Origin: Cloeon dipterum
Lineage: Eukaryota > Arthropoda > Insecta > Ephemeroptera > Baetidae
Reading direction: 5' to 3'
NCBI RefSeq assembly: GCF_949628265.1
Contig: NC_088786.1
Location: 15,996,001 to 16,060,000 of the forward strand
Length of the DNA stretch: 64,000 bases
Each line of letters starts with the position of its first letter. The first letter of the stretch is position 1. The notes beneath the pieces are model-generated. The model had not been told where the DNA came from, searched no databases, and worked only from the letters and a program-made list of their open reading frames with translations. The position numbers and the translations under genes were made by a program. Shown here one piece after another: positions 27,119 to 37,754 of this stretch.

Positions 27119-28894
27119 GTGCCCCTGCAGTTGCTGTTTGGAAGGGCTGCAAAGTGAAACAAACAACACATCTCAACAACTTTTGACGCAAAAATCTTGC
27201 TGGCTTTGTGCCGCAGCGATCAAACTAGTCACAACTCATGCGGGAAAATAACGTTTGAAAGCCCACGTGCAATGTTTCCATGGTGGTGATCATTTATGCC
27301 ACCTCATTTTGCACGAGCGAGAGGCAGAGTGCGCTCCGCTCAGAAGTTGCAAAACCTTTCCACGCATACACACCAACAACTTAATTTTGCAGCCAATAAC
27401 TTTCGCGGCGCCCCGTGTTTGTAGGCCACGGCGGAAAAGTTGGAACGAGTAAATCAATTTGATCGGAATGGCCAGCACGGCGTTTTTATGCGCGGCCAGC
27501 AGCATTCGAGGCCTGTTTACTGCTGCTCGCGGCTCAAAATTTCATATCGCCAAGCATTATTCACGGTTTCCGCAAAAATAGCAACGGCGCAGCGGAATGT
27601 CTTGTGGTCCAGGGCGTATTTTATTTTTATATTGCGACGCATCAATCACGCCGAATCGCCTCAACATGTCTTTTCCTATATTTATTATCAAGAGTCTCCC
27701 GCGGATAATATATCAAGCTACAGGTGGTTACGCCCTGTCGATTATTGCACACAACGCGCCTATTGGGGGCCGCTGCTATTTTTAACTTATGAATGACCAG
27801 TGCAGCCAGCTCAATGGAGCATCACAGCAGGAGGCATTCATTAATGAATCTGCAAAAGTGGCGAACTCTTACGAATAATAGTTAGAATCGCATGACTCGG
27901 TGGAGCCATACGCAGAGGCTGGAATTTGCGTCATAACAAGAAGTTTATCAATGACAAACTCGGAAATAAAATATGGAATGCTGTGCGGCACAATGGATGT
28001 CGTAATGAGGAGAAGAAATAATAACGGCAATTAAGACGGCTCATCAGCGCCCCTCCGCATAAAACGGCAGAGAAGGGTGCTTTCACGAGAGAGGCATGAT
28101 AAATAAATTTAAAATAAAAGCTCTTTTGGAATTTTCTGACTACCACCCACTCCTCCCTGTCCGGACGTTAACTCGATTTCCATTCATTCTGGGAAAGACC
28201 TACGCTCGCAAAACAATATTTTAGTGTAGGACTTCAAAAGCTGAATTGGAAAGTTTTCAACAACAAGACAAAACGTGTCACGTTTATGGCGGCAAAACGT
28301 TTACCTTTGAAGGTCAATTTCCGAGCTGCTAAACAGTTTACAGGAATAAGTCAACTGTGAGCGAAACCTTTTGAGCCAAAGGTAATCTGTCTTAAATTTC
28401 CAATTTTTGCAGATTCTTGTAAGAAGATAATATCTTCTTGGGAAATCAAACCGCTGTGATTTGTACTTGAATATGCAACAAAATTACTCACGCTGAACGT
28501 GATTTTACATATTTTTTTAAGTATTAGTATTTAAAACTTCTCACTCAATTTTGTACGATATGATCACAACATAATCGAATCAATTGAAAAGATCGAGACA
28601 TGAATTTTAAAATAAGAAAATTAAAATATTCAAGAAAATCCTTGCTGGAAAAAAGATTGTGTTTAAGAAGACCTTTGCAAATTTCCTGCAAATATCACCC
28701 CTCTGAAACTTGTTCAAACGACGAAAAATAACTCTCCGAGTGTACATTCATTCGGCATGGAAATTGGGGGAAAACTTAACAACGATCACACGGTCATTTT
28801 GCAGATAGACGTGATATTTAACACTGCCGAAAAATATGATAAACTATTTAAAAAACAAAATAAATTGACTGATTGTTGTAAATCAGACACTTAC

Positions 28895-28974
28895 AGCGGT
28901 GGAGGCGGCGAGAGGGCTCGAGAGGCGCTTGCAGGTCAGACAGAGGAGCAGCTTGGATTGATCTGGCGTTTATA
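28895..28974 (-). promoter_or_regulatory. Candidate NPF promoter (TATA box) and 5' non-coding exon
   Basis: On the minus strand a TATAAA element (forward 28969-28974) is followed by about 75 bases ending in a strong donor, CCGCT|GTAAGTG (exon end 28895). The next minus-strand acceptor ahead of a start codon is that of the NPF coding exon, TTTGCAG near 27149. A TATA box, a short untranslated exon and a roughly 1.75-kb intron would be a common layout for a neuropeptide gene. This is inferred from motif order only. Confidence 0.5.
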
Positions 28975-29984
28975 CCCTCGTCGGAGCATACCCTCTTTCC
29001 CTTCTACCTGTTCAAGTCACCTCCTTGCCGAGAGTTTGGTGCGCGAGCCGCCCCCAGCGTACTGCCCACCCCTGCCTCCTGCGCGTGCATCTCTCACTAA
29101 TCCCTTCCTCGTGTGTCCGCATAAAGTGAGTAGCAAATTTCAAATAATAGCAAACACAGTTATTAAGCAACTCAAGCGTATTAAGATAGTTAAAACTGCG
29201 AAGGATTGTATGGTAAAATTAACCATTCATTTCCATTCAAACGATTTGCGTATAAATTCAAGTACACATAATAATTATTGTATGCTGTTTTTTCATGAAA
29301 AAGCGCTTCTCTCTAAGACGCCAAAACTTGTCGGAAAAGGACAAATATGAAGTTTTTAAGCAATGGAGATTAATTTACTACGTCAATACAAGTAAGCACT
29401 ATTATTACTAATCATTTATTGGACACCATCGGTGTAAGACTTAAATAAAAATTTGTTTCTTATAAATTGCAGTTTAATTGGGATAATGTTAAAGGTTTTT
29501 TGAGACAGTTACCAAAATGATGCAGTCATGCTGGTGAGCGCTATTAATGCATGAAAAACTATCGTTAAATTACACATATTTTATAATGTACGGTTTCAGT
29601 GAGGAAGAAATAAACCTCTAATCCTTTTGATTAATCGAAACCAGACTATTTTATTTCACACTCTACGCATTCTCTGCGTGCACAACACACGCCATGCAAC
29701 AATACCTAAAAATCCCGAGATTCGGCATATTTATACAGTGTAATTTAATTGTTGGTAGATGCTAATGAAGTCAGATGCATTTAAGATTGTCATTAATGTT
29801 GTTTCAGTTTAAATTTAGTGCAGCTTCATTGATCGACAGAGAGCTGTTTATTTTTTATTTATTTTTTTTATTTTTTGGAAAAAAATCGACACAGCAATGA
29901 GAAATAGTTTCCGAGCACTTCTAGGATCAATTACTGGCTGCCTAATGTCAGAGATGGCAAAAGGTGGTTAGTTGTGTGACTCGA

Positions 29985-30201
29985 AATGCTCATAATAGTT
30001 CAACGGGCTGGGAGGCGCACCTGCGCCGACTCGCCACTTGCTGGTTTTCGCACCTTTCCAGCGACTCTAGGGACAAATGTATGGCGTTTCAATCAAAGAC
30101 CTTGGTGCGAGGAGGTGAAAAGATGGCCACATTGGGCCCAAGCTCCTCTGCGGCCACTCGGGCCCCATATTATCCGTTCGGTGGTGTAGTTGGAACCCAG
30201 T
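29985..30201 (-). repeat. Dispersed SINE-like repeat, copy C (inverted)
   Basis: Read on the minus strand, this segment matches copies A and B, including 'gaacggataatatggg', 'acatttgtcc', 'ctggaaaggtgc', 'accagcaagt', 'cgagtcggcgc' and 'gcgcctcccagcccgttga'. It contains the 3' half that copy A lacks and diverges from copy B by scattered substitutions and small indels, as expected of an old interspersed element. Confidence 0.8.
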
Positions 30202-30239
30202 GAGCTCATAGCTCACGGGATGTGCTGAGCAGAGGTTAC

Positions 30240-32636
30240 AAAAATAAATTATCTTTTCCTAGTTTGTTTTTTCTTAGACAATTAAATTCTCTTAATGGAC
30301 GATCAATGGACTAAAATTATACATGATCCACATTTCTAGTTATTTCTTTTTCCAGAAAGAGCCCAATGATGCATTTTTCTTTATCTGTCTGTGCGGATGA
30401 TATCTCACGAAAACATTGATCACCAAACGCGTGTATGGCAAAGGGGATTTGTTTCACTGGATTCGCCGTGATTAGATTAAAGGTCAATAGAGAGAACACA
30501 TTAGGCGCCAGGGTATTTTTTTTTGAAGTGGCCGCATTAAGGAGCCTGCCATTACCATTAGCCATAATTCCAAAGCAAATAGGCCGCGTGTGTGCGTGAA
30601 TGAATCATTCGATCGGATAACCTGGGATGACACGCGCGCACGGCTGAAAAGACGCCCGACGACAGGAAAATCCATTTCGTGCGCCCACGAAGCGTCCGCG
30701 GATATGATTGTGGGCATCAAAGCCAATAAGGGCGCGCATGCAGCTGATTGCAAAGGAAAGTTGCGAGATATTTGAGGTGCAACAGATCGTAAATTCGCAG
30801 AGTGCTTTCCCTTTGTCTTTGCGCTCACTCTGCGGGAGAAAAGTGACATGCGCGCATTTCTTATAAAAGGAACTTACGGCCCATATTATTTATTGACTAA
30901 AACAAGCTCAGTATGATATACCTGTCTCCTTGCCATTTCCCAAAACTTCAAAAAGCTTCATCTAGCGTAAAATTCTTATTTACTTTATTTTACTGACAAA
31001 CACACATCAGGCCCTGCAAATCACAATCAAGTTGTATGTTATTTTTTGCGAAACAAAAAAAGTATTGAGCTCCAGGACACTTTATAACAAGCTCAGTTTA
31101 AAATGGAAGCAAATATAAATTTTTGTGCATTTTTCTATGAAATTTTATTATGACTTCCTTTTGGACTAAAGTGAATACATTAAATTGAAAGTCACGTCAC
31201 AAATCATTCCTAGCTTTGAGTTATATTCGAAACTTAAATTAACTATTAATTCAAATGTGTAGATAGAAATTATATATGGCATAATATCAAACTAATCATC
31301 TTAATTTCTGGCTGGTAACTGCTAAGAAATTTAATCGCTATAGTAAATAAAAAATTAAGCAAAATACTTTAATTATTAATCTCATCAATACAAAGTGGCA
31401 ATGTAATACTTTTCGTTTTATTCTCTTGGTTACCCAAAGGAACTTATTATCCTGCTTGAGTAAATACAAAATAGCTTTTCCAAAATATAAAGGCCCCCCC
31501 CCCCCTGAATTGAACTATTGTTTTTTTTGTGTTTTTAACAAAATGGATTGAAGATTGAATGACTATATATATATGCAACAATTTTTCAAACAAGCGTTAA
31601 TTATTTTCTGACAATTGAGCAAAAAATATTTCTAATTAAATAAAAATAGCTTCAATAGTTCACTTCAGGAAGCCTTATCTCACATAAATCTGACAAAAAT
31701 CAATATTTTATAAAGTTTTACCAATCAAACCCCATTAATAATATTTTTAATTTTTATATTAATAATTTTTCCTAGTTTTTCTTTTTTCCGAGTGCCCGTA
31801 CATCTAAATTCCTTCAATCTACACATAAAGCTAAAAATAATAATTTAATAATGAAGAATGGAACGTGCGTAGTGGCGCTAGATGGCAGTGCAGCTCATTT
31901 TCCTGTTCCGTGAAAGTAGTAGGAGGTATAGCACAGCAGGCAGCAGCCAGTGGCAGCAGATGAGCAGAGAGATACTATGTTAAATAACAGCAACACACAG
32001 TGGGCTATTATGGAAGAGGGAGGATCTGCAGAAGCAGCGTAAACAACGTATGATAAACGGATTATTGAATTGACATTATATTATAGACTATACCAGTGAA
32101 GTCTTCCTTGCTAATAGTCCACTCCACATCTTCCATTTTACAGTTAGTCTGATATCTGTACAAAATTACTTCATATCTATCCACCTGAAAAAGTGCAGTG
32201 ATCTAATTTTTACAAGTTAATCCGCGGACTCCCGCGGTCAAAAGGAGCTATGGAGCAAGCACTTTATCCACAGTTATATTTAGATGTGGTAAAATTTTGT
32301 TAACATGTTTGACATTTTTATTTTATTATTTTCTTCTGCTTCATGTTCTCTCTAAATTGAACAACACATTGAATATAATTGTGAAGCGCGAAAGTGAAAC
32401 AATAACTATGATATTAAGTCCCCACTGACAAAAATGGATGTTTATTGCTTGTCGAATTACATAATTATACTACAATACGAGCACAATCGTGAAATTGTTT
32501 TTATTAGGAGGATAAATTTGTTTCACTTCTATGGATACACTGCTTCAAAGGTCTGCTTATAGCTTGAGTTAAATAATTTACAATTTTAGACTAATATATT
32601 TTCTGAAGATAACTTTAATATTTTTTCTCGTTTCAG
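30240..32636. other. Intergenic region upstream of CRYZL1
   Basis: Mostly AT-rich DNA without supported coding exons. It includes a 12-base C run at 31494-31505, a short TA repeat near 31564, and a GC-richer island at about 31860-32050 likely to hold the CRYZL1 promoter or a 5' non-coding exon. An acceptor (TTTCGTTTCAG) ends at 32636, just ahead of the first coding exon, consistent with an upstream untranslated exon. Confidence 0.45.
31871..31888. promoter_or_regulatory. Possible insulator-type motif near the CRYZL1 promoter
   Basis: The string agtggcgctagatggcag resembles insect CTCF-like or other insulator sites built around GTGGCGC/AGATGGC cores. It sits in the GC-richer island upstream of CRYZL1. 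The match is by eye and a chance match is possible. Confidence 0.25.
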
Positions 32637-32678
32637 CTTGACCACCACCGCACAGAAAATACTGAAATCCATTAAAAT

Positions 32679-34442
32679 ATGACAGTAACAAAATCGGTAG
32701 TCGCAGAGTTCAATGATGACGACGTTGAATTGAAAGTAATTGAGGTAAATCCAAGGAAGGAAACAACAACGCTCAGGCTTTGTTAAAATTTTTTTAAAAT
32801 TTTCAGGTGGAGCTGCCAAAAGATGGTTCCAGCTGGGTGCTGATTCAAGTACATGCGTGCGCGTTGGTTGCTGCAGAAGATGAAAAGACGCAAAGAAGTC
32901 TCTTGAGTAACTCTTCCAAAGAAAACAACGCTCTGCACATTGGTCAGGAAATTGCTGGAGTAGTGAAGGCCGTTGGCAGCGATGTTTTCAGTGTCCTTCC
33001 AGGAGACAGGGTTGCTGGTGAGATTTTTTAGTTTGATTGAAAATCATACCCCCAATCCTAAAAAATCGCAGGCATCGTCCCACTTGACTACAAACAATCT
33101 GGATGTTCACACTACGTGCTTCTGCAAGAGTTTGACATCGTTCCCATTCGAGATTCAGTTTCTTTCATTGAAGCGGCGGCCACCATCGGTGAAGCAGTCA
33201 AAGTGTACACATCGCTGCATTACCTGGGCAGGCTGAACACAAGCGACACAGGTGAGCGGTGTTCGATTGCCAAATTAATGCGACCTCATGTAGATCAATT
33301 CTTGTGATCCAGTTCTTTTGATCGGAGGATCCGTCTCAATCATCAATATGTTCGTCCAACTGACGCATCACTGGAATGCTAGGATAATCATCGCCACTGC
33401 CAATTCGTCTGAGGCGAAACAGCAAATCGGCAATGAATTCCTTCGTCTAGGTACATATTTTTTGTACTGATTTAGGGAATTCGTAGGTGCTTATCATGGA
33501 AACCTTACCTTTTTAGCAAGTTTTATTGACGTTGGGTGGAAAGAACTAAAGTCAAAAGTAATGTTTGAGACGGGAGACCTAGGAGCTGATATTATTGTAA
33601 ATTTAATGGTAATTTTCATCTAGTTCTGTGTTTTTCATGCATTAACGTTAAGATCTTAATTTCAGTCTTCAAGTAAAATAAATGTTCCTAGTCTACATGA
33701 AGTTATATCTTGCTTGTCAGTTGGAGGTAGACTAATTTCAGCAAATCCACAGCTTCAGGTATATTTTAAGTTTTCATCTACAAGGATTTCAAATTAAGAA
33801 ATTTACGTTTCATGTCAAACAAGCTTTTCTTAAAAAAATAGTTTATTTATGGCAGTCAAAAGAGACAAATATTTACAAACAGATTTAATAATATGACATC
33901 CTTGCACAATGAACTATGTTCCATAGACTTTTTTAAACCATCAAGTGCAACTCACAAGTTTATTCATCCCTACTCACAAGGAAATCCAGAAAATTGTAAT
34001 TAAAAATTCTGGAATCAAGAGACTCACAAAAAACTTAATATAAATTATAAGTTTCTGGCAAAAAGAAAAGCAATCTATAATTGAGCTGAACTTGAACAAA
34101 TTTTTTTTTTTTTTTGTCAAATTTCCAGCTAGATCCTCCACAGTCAAGGCAATTGATGCTACGATGTGCCAGCGTTGGCTTCCTATTTGATCAAGCGTGG
34201 AATTTGTCATCCGCCCAACAGGGTAGATATCAGCACATACTGATGGACATTATGGAAAAAGTCGCGACTGGCACTGTCAAGTACGCCAACTGCTATTGCA
34301 AACTGGATTTTAACTGGAAATTGGTTCACTTTTCAGGCCACTGATACACAAGACAGTTTTGAAACTGGACGCAGCTTGTGAAGCTCTGAGCGAACTTAAG
34401 CCAAATTCAGTGCAAGGTAGAGTAGTTTTAAGTTTGCCTTAA
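32679..34442 (+). CDS. CRYZL1: Crystallin zeta-like 1 (quinone oxidoreductase-like protein)
   Basis: Eight exons (32679-32744, 32807-33017, 33072-33251, 33313-33450, 33517-33608, 33666-33758, 34129-34280, 34337-34442) join in phase to 345 residues, close to the 349 of human CRYZL1. The order is that of a zinc-free medium-chain dehydrogenase/reductase: an N-terminal GroES-like part (VHACALVAAE, IGQEIAGVVKAVGSDV, GDRVAGIVPLD), the VKVYTSLHYLGRL block, a Rossmann-like part, and a very family-specific C-terminal block (LQLDPPQSRQL, AWNLSSAQQGRYQHILMDIM). The nucleotide-binding loop reads LIGGSVSIINMFVQL rather than a GxGxxG-type loop, so cofactor binding may be weak or lost. Cellular role is poorly known in any animal. 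Start chosen as the first ATG after a TTTCAG acceptor. Confidence 0.92.
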
Positions 34443-34587
34443 AAGGATCAAGATCTACGAATTTATTTTCTAATCGTGTTAATGGTAAAATTGTCTAAAA
34501 ATATATGGTAAAACGTAATAGCAGGGTTTTAATCAATCGTAACAAGAACAACTACATGACAGTTCAGGAATTTAAACCATTGGTGGT

Positions 34588-34731
34588 TCAGGCGGACTCC
34601 TCCGCGGTTTTCACACTTTCTTGGTTGACGCTGATCTCATTAGGCTGTGAGCATTCAATTATGAAGTCCTCTCCTTCATAGGACACTTCTCCGTCCATTT
34701 CCACGATCTCGAGCTGGATCTGCACGGCTTC
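34588..34731 (-). CDS. Possible alternative last exon of the HMG-box gene
   Basis: On the minus strand an acceptor (AAAATTTAG) opens a 48-codon frame that ends in TGA: it starts EAVQIQLEIVEMDGEV and ends KTAEESA. It begins in phase 0, which fits the phase-0 donor GCCCAG|GTAAGT of the HMG-box exon ending at 37990. No other minus-strand gene lies between. It would replace the 37-residue tail ending QQFPLTY with a 47-residue acidic tail after a 3.2-kb intron. A minus-strand AATAAA at forward 34465-34470 (approximate) lies just downstream and close to the CRYZL1 stop. The alternative is the last exon of an unseen gene. Coding nature is likely; assignment to this gene is inference. Confidence 0.55.
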   Translation of the reverse strand, partial: EAVQIQLEIVEMDGEVSYEGEDFIIECSQPNEISVNQESVKTAEESA

Positions 34732-34734
34732 CTA

Positions 34735-37700
34735 AATTTTGAACAAAAAAGGGTATAAAAACGAACACAAGAAGGTTAGTTAGTTAGTAAGCAATGAGAC
34801 GCGCTGTTTTCGTTAAACAATATAATGCTTGCAAATTTTATTGTTCCTCAACCATAGTTAACATGATATGGTGATAGTAAACGAAAACGGAGTTGGTTGT
34901 TGTACGAGGACTGCTCTCGAGATCGGTGTGGTCGACCACAGAAGTGAGGGCAGAGTAATTGGAGCTTGGCAGCAGCATTTTATTTCGGGAAGAAGGAAGT
35001 GGGCAGTTAATTTATGATTTTCTCAGGAAGATTCAAATGGTGGTTGCGGAGGAACATTCAGTGGTAATGGGAATCTTTGCAAAACTCCCGCATCGGGATG
35101 CTCCCTTAATGAATGACCATTAAATTTGTACAAGAAATACAGCTTGACACTGGAATAATAAATATATTTGTGGAAACAACTACACAAAAAGGAAGCAATG
35201 CATTATGGTGTTGACCTCAAGACTTTTATCTTTTGCATTTTTTTTCTTTGCACAATCGAGTGCTTTTTACGTAATATTTTTAATTTGACCATCCCACACG
35301 ACGTCACGCACAGGTTGAAAAAAAATCACTTACAATTACTCTGGCCAGCAAAACAAATCGCCAGTTTCAGATTTAGGCCAAAGGAAGAAAAGGGCAATTT
35401 AAATGCATTTGACACACATTGTGGAAATCCGCCAATTAAATTACCTGATATTATATACCGACAACGCATACGACACAATTATATGAATATTCAAATTTGA
35501 CCAACAATCGGTGTCATGTCCAACGAGCCAACGAGATCGCGGTGCGGCATTCCCAAAAAATGCAAATGCTACCCGGGGTTGGGGTTTTTCTTAAGGGTCA
35601 CAAACAGACAACATGACACAAATTTAAATTTCGTAACCTTGCAATATTATCGTAACACTGTCAACAGTCTTATTATTAATATAAATTTAATATATTTAAT
35701 TTAATGTTATGCATGTTTTAGTTTTTATACTTACATAGTAAATATAAAAGTGCTAAAATCTAAGTTTTCAATTAAAGAGTTGCTGTCGTTTTAATTACCA
35801 GAGCGGTTTTGTTTTACGATTTGCGTTAAATTTGTCTTTGCTCCAGCTGCGATCCTTTCCAATCCTCTCTGTGATTTATTATTTTTCATGATTTTTTTTC
35901 TTAGTGCTCAGCATTTCTCTTGTTTAAAGGATGGATTCACTTAACGTGTTTAAATTTCGTAGTAGTAATAATGGCTTTCTTACATATCGAAGGAAAATGT
36001 TTCTGGTTGACACATTCTTACATCAAGATGCTCGTCCTCGGCTTTTTGTTCAGGAAAAATTCCAATCTTTTTCGCGTTCAACAAATTTAAGGCACTGTGC
36101 TAGGACTTATGTAGCAAACAAACTATGGTGATTTTCATCAGAGTCGAAACCGGAACATATCGTATGAAAATTTTGATGATGTGTCTCCCACGGGAACGTT
36201 TCGACGACACAATAAATCTGGCTCCTGCTACAGGATTAGCCAAAAGGCTGCAGAGGTAAATGAAATAATGCAAAACGAACCCAAAGACAATCATTGGCTA
36301 TGGAGTGGATCAATCTTTTTTTAACTCCTAGTCTTCAAAAATCTGTATATTTTATGCAATGTATCACATTAATAGCCCTTTGTGTCAAACTGTTTGACTT
36401 TTAATTCAATCCGTAGTTTCAGAGTTTGAGTTGGAGACCCTAAAAGTGGTCTATGAGAAATTCACCACTCAAATTTTTACAACCATTATTAGCACAATTT
36501 TGACAATAATTTTATGGAGAACATCGCGCATGTACTCGTGTCAAATTCAAAGCGCTAAGAATGGACAATGATAATATATGCCATGGTTGTTGGTCCCCCA
36601 GCACGTTGTTTTCAAAGTTGGAAAGAGTTCTTGAGTAACAGGTGCTCAATGTTAACATTTGATTTGATTTATGGTTGGTAACTGGTTTCGTATAATATAT
36701 AATTATAACTATCGCATGTCCAGTTTTCAATTGCAGAAGGCACGTTTTTGACAGCATAAAATAAAAATGTTTCCCTCTTTTATGAATAAACCGACCAGAT
36801 GTCCTTTCTTTCTATTTGATGATTTTTTGATCTTTTTCTATGAAAAATACGCTTTATACAAGTATCATCCATTGCACTGCTATAGCTTGCAATCACTTGA
36901 ATTATTTACACAATTCACGATATAATATATATTTAACAACTCAGCCCAAGCACTTTTAACAAATGTGAAGCTAGCTTATATTGAGTAGTCATGCACTCAG
37001 AATCAGGCTCGTTATAGCCAAATTTACTATGTACCGCTATTATGCTTTAATATGTGTGCAATTTCCCAACAAATAGAACACCACGCATGCCTTCATTAAT
37101 TAGTTCAATGAAACACAAAAATTCGATTGGGGAACACATCGTCCTAATATTTTGCTGTATAATTTTGCTGGAAAATATGTTTGTTTTCGCTCGGATGGTT
37201 CCACAAACACTGTTGAAGTGCATGCTGCTGTTCTGCGTGACTATTTTCGTTCTCTTCTCCATTCAATCAAAAATTTTGCTCGCTGTATTGAAACAATTGA
37301 AAACGTCATGTAATTTTAGAGATCATCATCACAGGAGATGTGGCCTATCACTTATCTTCTTTTTTTTATAAAACAGATTGTACTCTCACCAGGGTAAGGA
37401 TTGTTTCAGTTGGAACGTTTTGCCATATAAATTTTGAGTGGCGTTTTCGTCACTTTTCAAGAAACCGTTTTACAAATTCTTAATTGTTCTTTAAACTTTA
37501 AAAACGTTTGACCCAAACTATCATGAGAGTAGATCGATATAATTAGAGATGAAGATAATTCTAAAGAGTGCAAGTTTCCTAACAAAGTTGCTATATAATG
37601 AATATTTTCGTATTATTCACAATTTGTATATAATTATATATAAGTACGGTTGGAAGTAATTATATGTTTGATCTGCAGAGAGTTAAAAGAAAACGTTTTA

Positions 37701-37750
37701 CTGCCTCTGGGGCTGAAAAGGGAAGGAAGACAGGGTTGGCCATAGGTTAA
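34735..37750. other. AT-rich stretch inside or downstream of the HMG-box gene
   Basis: I see no further coding exon. A 105-codon + frame near 37054 contains hydrophobic runs but has no recognisable family or splice context. If the exon at 34588-34731 is used, this stretch is the last intron of the HMG-box gene; otherwise it is intergenic. Confidence 0.4.
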
Positions 37751-37754
37751 GGAA

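Noticed and set aside
28757..29350. 197-codon + strand open frame
   Set aside because: It runs across the candidate NPF promoter and untranslated exon on the other strand and shows no family likeness.
37054..37371. 105-codon + frame with hydrophobic runs
   Set aside because: No splice partners, poly(A) signal or family; the hydrophobicity reflects T-rich DNA.
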